Part shown: in pieces, positions 59,462-64,000 of the stretch
Layout: each line of letters opens with the position of its first letter
Position numbering within the stretch: the first letter of the stretch is position 1
From: CAWAHD01 sp963781785
GTDB taxonomy: Bacteria; Planctomycetota; Planctomycetia; Isosphaerales; Isosphaeraceae
DNA: 64,000 nucleotides
Direction: 5' to 3'
Assembly (NCBI GenBank): GCA_963781785.1
Contig: CAWAHD010000002.1
Coordinates: 2,914,001 to 2,978,000 of the forward strand
The notes under the pieces: generated by a model
What the model was told of the DNA's origin: nothing
What the model saw: the letters and a program-made list of their open reading frames with translations, nothing else
Database searches by the model: none
Position numbers and translations under genes: made by a program

Positions 59462-61110
59462 TCAGGGATTGCCATGGCGCTCCTTGGGGCTGAACCGCTC
59501 GAGAGCCTTCGTCGCGGCTGCACGTGTCCCGGCCGATTTCGACTTGAGAGCTTCGGTCAACGCAGCGACGGCCACGTCGGCTGATGGAGTCCCCGGCGCG
59601 ATCCGGCCGAGCGCCAGCCGCCGTTGATCCATCATCGCTGTCGGCATCGGAGCGTTCGGTGTCTCGCAGGAACTTGGCCAGAGCGGGGACGGCCGGCGCG
59701 GCCTCGGCACCGAATCGGCCCAATGCACCGGCAGCGATCGGCCGACGGCCGGAAGGCCCGGATTCCACGACCTCGGCCAGGGCCGCGACAGCTTGCCTGG
59801 CTAATCGAGTGCGGGGCGCGATCTGTCCCAGAGCGTCGGCTGCCGCATATGCGGGACCCGTGAGTGAGTTGGGCCGGATCGCTCCGACGGAAGCGGCCAT
59901 CGCGTGGTCGGTTTCAACCGGCTCCTTGAGGGCCGCGATCAAGGCAGGGATGGCTGCGCCGGTCTGGGGCCCGAGTTGGGCGAGCACACGGATCACCGCT
60001 TCTCGCACGTCGGAGTCGCGATTTTCGAGGGCCGAAACCAGGCGAGGGACGGCCGCCGTCGGGATCCCCGACGGCCGGAGCCGGCCCAGTGCGCGGCGCG
60101 GCCGCGACGCGGACACTGGATTCCTGGTCGCCGAGCGACTCGGTGAAGGCTGCGACCAGCTCACCACCATCGATCAGCGGGCGCAGTTCCTGGGAACCCT
60201 GATCGGGTTTCGGCCGCGAGCCGCTGACTGAGGCCGCGCCGATCGTGCTCAGCGCTTGGATTCCAGCGGTCCGGACGCTTGCGTCGGGATCCTTTAGCGA
60301 CGCGACCAGCTTCGGCGCGGCCGTGCGCGCTTCATTTTCTCCGGAGCGGTTCCTGATCGCGTGGGCGATCAATCCGCCGACGGCTTCGGCCGCCGCTGCA
60401 CGCACGCTGGGATCTTGGTCCACAAGTGCCACACTCGACGTCGAAAGACCGGCTGCCGGATCGGCGGTGCTGGCCTCGCAGAGGCTTCGAACTGCTGCCG
60501 CTCGGATGGTGGCGTCATGATCGCCGAGCATTGCGGTCATGGCCACGATCATGACGTTCGCTTCGATCAGTGGTGACGCTTTCTCGGCGTCCTTCTTGGG
60601 GGTCTGTCGCGAGGTGGCCGGCGCAGCCGCGCGGATCATCGACAGGACGCGGACGGCCGCGAGTCGAACGGCTACCTGGGTATCCTTCAATGAAGCGAGG
60701 AGCGGGACGACCGCCGCCCGGACTTCGTTTTCGCTGGCCCGGCTTCTGATCGAGTAGGAGATGAGTAGACCCACCGATTCGATCGCCGCGGCGCGGACGC
60801 CGGCGTCCGGATCATTGAGTGCAGCGGTCATGCGGGGGATGGCAACCGCGCTATCGGTGATCCCCGCATCAGTCAGGTTACGGACAGCCGTCAATCGCTC
60901 CGAAACCGTGCCGGCGGTGAGCCCGCGGGCTGCGGCGACTGCCGGATGGCGGCGTTCCCATACGATCCGTGACGTCCACAGTAAGGCTCCCACAAAAACG
61001 CCCAGCATGATCAGAGTTCGAGCGAGGTTGTAGCGGCGCCCGACTTGCTTTGGCCCACCCTCGGAATCGTACGTCGGCAAGGCCGGCTCTGGAGACTGGT
61101 TATCGCTCAT
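59462..61110 (-). CDS. membrane-anchored HEAT-repeat protein (two frame changes)
   Basis: About 550 residues when joined. 'RRYNLARTLIMLGVFVGALL' is a membrane anchor. At least ten HEAT-like helical repeats follow ('VAIPRMTAALNDPDAGVRAA', 'APKLVASLKDPDASVRTAGI', 'VPRLVSALENRDSDVREAVI'). The frame changes near 60094 and near 59612. In both places one CG pair added to a GCGC run restores the repeats and ends the protein 'KALERFSPKERHGNP'. The ATG at 61110 starts 'MSDNQSPEPALPTYDSE'. HEAT repeats bind proteins; the partner is unknown. The divergent neighbour is the S41-like gene (167 bases away). Confidence 0.78.
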
Positions 61111-61276
61111 GATCGCTTTTCGCCCGCCCAAGAAGGAAAAAGAAGTTCTCCACCCAGCCGGCGATCCGTCTGCGGCCGTGTTGTTGACATCACCGGTGAT
61201 CGGATATCCTAACCGACGATGTCTGTTGCGTCGAACTCCGTCAGCATCAGAACCTCTCCAGCCAGGAGCCGTCACC

Positions 61277-62779
61277 ATGAAACCACGGATTGGAAGAGCA
61301 CTCGTCGGCCTGATCGTCGTCGCGGCGGCGATTTCCGGCTCACGCGCCGCAAGCGCCGATGAGCCGAAGCTGACGACATCGACCCCCTCGCACCTTCCGT
61401 CCGGGCTGGCCGGGCGAATCCAGCATATCACCGACGTGGTCCTGGAGCATCACATCGACCCACCGGCACGGCAGCAGATGATCCTCTCAGGAATCAAGGC
61501 GCTCTACAAGGCCGCCGGCCTTCCGGTTCCGGTCGGGCTGAGCAGCCGCGTTTCCGCCGTGACGAGCCAAAAACAGCTCGATTCGTTGCTCGCCGAGGCA
61601 TGGCCGAAGTCGACAGCCAAGCTGGCTGCGGGCAGCGAGCTCGAGGAACACGTGCTGGAGGGGTTGCTCAGCAGCGTGCCTGGAGACGCGACCTTGATCT
61701 CGGAGAAGGAACGAAAGGTCGCCGAGCAGTTTGCAGGCAACCGCTACGTGGGCATCCACATCACCCTCCGGTTCGACGAGCAGCAACAAAGTCCCGTGAT
61801 TGCCGAGGTGTTCGAAGGAGGGCCGGCCGACCGAGCGGGAGTCAAGCCAGAGGACCTGATCGAGCAAATCAATGGCGTCGGCACCAAGGGAGTCAAATTG
61901 CTCGAGACCGTCAACCGGCTGCGAGGCGACGAGGGGACGAGCGTCACGATCAAGGTCCGGCAGCCGAAGGCGAAGGAATCGCGAACCTATTCAATCGTTC
62001 GCGGCCAGCATCCACACGAAACTTTGAGAGGCTTGCGGAAGCGATCTGATGGCGGCTGGATCTTTCGCCTCGGTGGTCCCGACCCGATCGGCTACGTGAA
62101 GATCACTGATTTGATGGGGAGCACGCCACACGAACTCCGCAAGGTTGCCCAACAGCTACAAACTGAGGGCTTGAAGGCACTCGTCCTTGACCTCCGCTCT
62201 CTTCATGGGCGGTCGGCCCACGCAACTGTTCTCGTGGCCGACAGCCTGCTTGAGTCTGGCGCAATCGGCCGCATCCGGACGAACAAGGGGGAGTCAGCCT
62301 TTCAAGCCGAGCCCGAGGCGATTCTTCGAGGTTGGCCGCTGGCCGTGTTGGTGAACGGATCAACGACGGGAACAGCGGAATGGCTCGCGGCCGCGCTTCA
62401 GGATAACCGCCGCGCGATACTGATCGGCTTGCCGACATACAGCGCCCAGTCTAATCCCGGATTCGGATTCGTCACATCTGCGATCTCTGTCGATGGTGAA
62501 TGGGCGGTCTCATTGGCGACAGGTATACTCGAGCGCGGAGACGGACGCCCTCTGTCCCTTCTCGACCAGTCTGTGCCGACGCAGATCAGATCACACGAAA
62601 TCGCCCGGCAGTTAGGCGTGCATCCGAATGTCACCGTTCAGGGCCCAGCCCCTGCCAAGATCGATGGCATGCTCGGCTATCCGTCAGCGGCCCGGGAAGC
62701 CGACGAGATCGAAGTCCTTCCCAACACCGCAGTCTCGAAGGCTGTGGAAACCCTGCGAGAGTCGCTCAAGAAGACCTGA
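61277..62779 (+). CDS. S41/PDZ protease-like protein with a degenerate active site
   Basis: About 500 residues. A signal peptide ('ALVGLIVVAAAISGSRAASA') precedes a PDZ domain ('IAEVFEGGPADRAGVKPEDL', 'IEQINGVGTKG') and an S41 core ('IGYVKITDLMGSTPHELRKV', 'LKALVLDLRSLHG'). In active C-terminal processing proteases the Ser lies in an SASASE-type motif and the Lys in TFGKG. Here the equivalents read 'VNGSTTGTAEWLAAAL' and 'LIGLPTYSAQSNPG', so no Ser or Lys stands at those positions. It is likely a non-catalytic binding homologue. CAGGAG lies eight bases before the ATG at 61277. A propeller gene follows 30 bases downstream. Confidence 0.82.
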   Translation: MKPRIGRALVGLIVVAAAISGSRAASADEPKLTTSTPSHLPSGLAGRIQHITDVVLEHHIDPPARQQMILSGIKALYKAAGLPVPVGLSSRVSAVTSQKQLDSLLAEAWPKSTAKLAAGSELEEHVLEGLLSSVPGDATLISEKERKVAEQFAGNRYVGIHITLRFDEQQQSPVIAEVFEGGPADRAGVKPEDLIEQINGVGTKGVKLLETVNRLRGDEGTSVTIKVRQPKAKESRTYSIVRGQHPHETLRGLRKRSDGGWIFRLGGPDPIGYVKITDLMGSTPHELRKVAQQLQTEGLKALVLDLRSLHGRSAHATVLVADSLLESGAIGRIRTNKGESAFQAEPEAILRGWPLAVLVNGSTTGTAEWLAAALQDNRRAILIGLPTYSAQSNPGFGFVTSAISVDGEWAVSLATGILERGDGRPLSLLDQSVPTQIRSHEIARQLGVHPNVTVQGPAPAKIDGMLGYPSAAREADEIEVLPNTAVSKAVETLRESLKKT

Positions 62780-62809
62780 GCCCCGCGTGAGATGATCGAG
62801 GCAACAAGG

Positions 62810-64000
62810 ATGAGAGACTTATCGTTGCGCACTCCGGTCGGATGGGCATTGGTTGCGCATGGCCTGCTGGTCGCTCTGGGAACGGCCGCCTGGGGCGATG
62901 GCAGAGACGTCTACTCGCCCATCCCGCAGATCCGGCGCCCGGTTGCACTCGTCCCAGTCGGGGGGGGCAAGTTCGTGCTCGTCGCCAACGAGCAAAGCGG
63001 AAGCATTTCGGTCATTGATGCCGCATCGCGTCGGGTCGTTGCCGAGCATGACCTGGCTCGCGGGCTGGCCGACCTGGCCCGTCTAGGCGATGGTCACCGG
63101 CTGCTCGCCCTCGATCGAGTCGCGAACGATCTATTGCTCATCGATTATCGAGGTCCGTCGATCCGGGTAATCGAGCGCGCCAAGGTCAGCCCAGGCCCGG
63201 TGCGAATGGCGGTCGCGGCCGGCGGCTCCTACTGCGCGGTCGCCTCGATTTGGTCGCGCCGGCTCACGTTCGTCGAACTGACGCATGACAATATCGCCGC
63301 ACCGCCACCGAGGCTCAAGATAGCCGGGGGCGTTGATCTGCCATTCTGTCCGCGCGAGCTGACTATCTGCGACGATGGCTCGAAAGTGGTGGTTGCCGAC
63401 GCCTTTGGCGGTCGATTGGCGGTGATTGATGCGAAATGCCGGACGATTGACTCAGTCCGGGCGCTGCCGGCGCACAATATCCGCGGGCTGGCTTTCGCAC
63501 CCGATGGCAAGACACTGGTGATCACGCATCAGGTTCTCAATCGATTGGCGCAGGCGAGTTTCGACGATGTCCATTGGGGCCTTTTGGTTCGGAACCAGAT
63601 TCGCGTTGTGCAGACGCATGCCTTGCTCAAGCCTGGCCCTGACGTTGGGCTCCTCGACGGCAGCCGCGCGTATGACCTGGGCGATGTTGGCTATGGCGCG
63701 GGCGACCCGTCAGCTCTCGCGTTCGACATCCGGGGCAACCTGTTGATCGCGTTGGCGGGAGTTGACGAGATCGCGATCACCGCGAGCCCCGCGCAAGGTC
63801 CGCGGCGGACAGTCGTAGGCAGCCATCCGACGGCCGTCGCACCAAGCCCCGACGGATCAGTTGTCTATGTCGCCGACAGCTTGGGCGACACGATCTCGGT
63901 GGTCGAGATCAAGACGGGGCTGCGTGTGGCGACGATCTCGCTCGGGCCCCGTCCCGCCCCAACGGCAGTTGATCGGGGCGAGCGATTGTTCTATAGCGCT
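62810..64000 (+). CDS. exported beta-propeller protein with the start of a cytochrome-peroxidase-like domain (partial)
   Basis: 397 codons, open to the end of the window. A signal peptide ('VGWALVAHGLLVALGTAAWG') precedes YncE/NHL-like propeller blades ('GGGKFVLVANEQSGSISVID', 'DDGSKVVVADAFGGRLAVID', 'SPDGSVVYVADSLGDTISVV'). The last visible residues 'DRGERLFYSA' are the usual beginning of a di-haem cytochrome-c peroxidase (MauG-like) domain. A fused propeller-peroxidase is common in planctomycetes. It lies 30 bases after the S41-like gene with AAGGATG at its start, so the two form an operon. A G8 run at 62960-62967 is within the coding region. Confidence 0.82.
   Translation, partial: MRDLSLRTPVGWALVAHGLLVALGTAAWGDGRDVYSPIPQIRRPVALVPVGGGKFVLVANEQSGSISVIDAASRRVVAEHDLARGLADLARLGDGHRLLALDRVANDLLLIDYRGPSIRVIERAKVSPGPVRMAVAAGGSYCAVASIWSRRLTFVELTHDNIAAPPPRLKIAGGVDLPFCPRELTICDDGSKVVVADAFGGRLAVIDAKCRTIDSVRALPAHNIRGLAFAPDGKTLVITHQVLNRLAQASFDDVHWGLLVRNQIRVVQTHALLKPGPDVGLLDGSRAYDLGDVGYGAGDPSALAFDIRGNLLIALAGVDEIAITASPAQGPRRTVVGSHPTAVAPSPDGSVVYVADSLGDTISVVEIKTGLRVATISLGPRPAPTAVDRGERLFYSA

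Overview
The window looks like chromosomal DNA of a planctomycete, probably of the Isosphaeraceae type (the rank is inference). The evidence is a set of families that are expanded in Planctomycetota: two DUF1559 pseudopilin-like proteins, a cytochrome-c/DUF1549/DUF1553 plus DUF1501 pair, two membrane-anchored Ser/Thr kinases with TPR tails, a PEP-CTERM protein, a double-length UvrA, and a secreted protein with an N-terminal 'LEPRCLL' motif. GC is high throughout, and short hairpin repeats lie between genes. Lnt and a Kdo hydroxylase imply an outer membrane with lipoproteins and Kdo-containing LPS.

Layout. 0.2-7.2 kb: a pRiA4b-like protein, Lnt, a secreted thioredoxin/secretin-N fusion and an M28 peptidase. 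7.2-18.5 kb: a degraded antitoxin remnant, a kinase with TPR repeats, a Kdo hydroxylase and the tandem UvrA. 18.8-25.3 kb (minus strand): a DUF1573-like protein, a Cys-rich secreted protein, a DUF1559 protein behind a promoter with a G10 spacer tract, and an ECF sigma factor coupled to a membrane protein. 25.5-36.2 kb (minus strand): a nested palindrome; a cluster of cytochrome/DUF1549/DUF1553, DUF1501 and nucleoside hydrolase genes; a 35/34-bp hairpin array; another DUF1559 gene; and a TPR lipoprotein. 36.6-39.4 kb: a second kinase and a small membrane protein. 39.4-47.6 kb is an accessory zone with orphan or broken toxin-antitoxin genes, fragments of M28, TMEM43-like, DNA-methylase and transposase genes, and four 25-bp motifs spaced about 69 bp apart. 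47.6-55.5 kb (minus strand): a thioredoxin-like protein, a GH123/DUF4091-like protein, an aspartyl-protease-like protein, a DUF5009-type membrane protein, an M32 carboxypeptidase and a PEP-CTERM protein. 57-64 kb: a Vgb-like propeller, a HEAT-repeat protein, an S41-like protein with a degenerate active site and a beta-propeller gene that runs off the edge.

The most striking pattern is that at least twelve conserved genes or gene parts are split by a frame change. About ten of the breaks are explained by loss of one CG/GC dinucleotide from a short CG run (for example GCGCGC to GCGC). This points either to a systematic assembly error or to real instability at that motif. I annotate the affected genes as single CDSs and give the position of each break.
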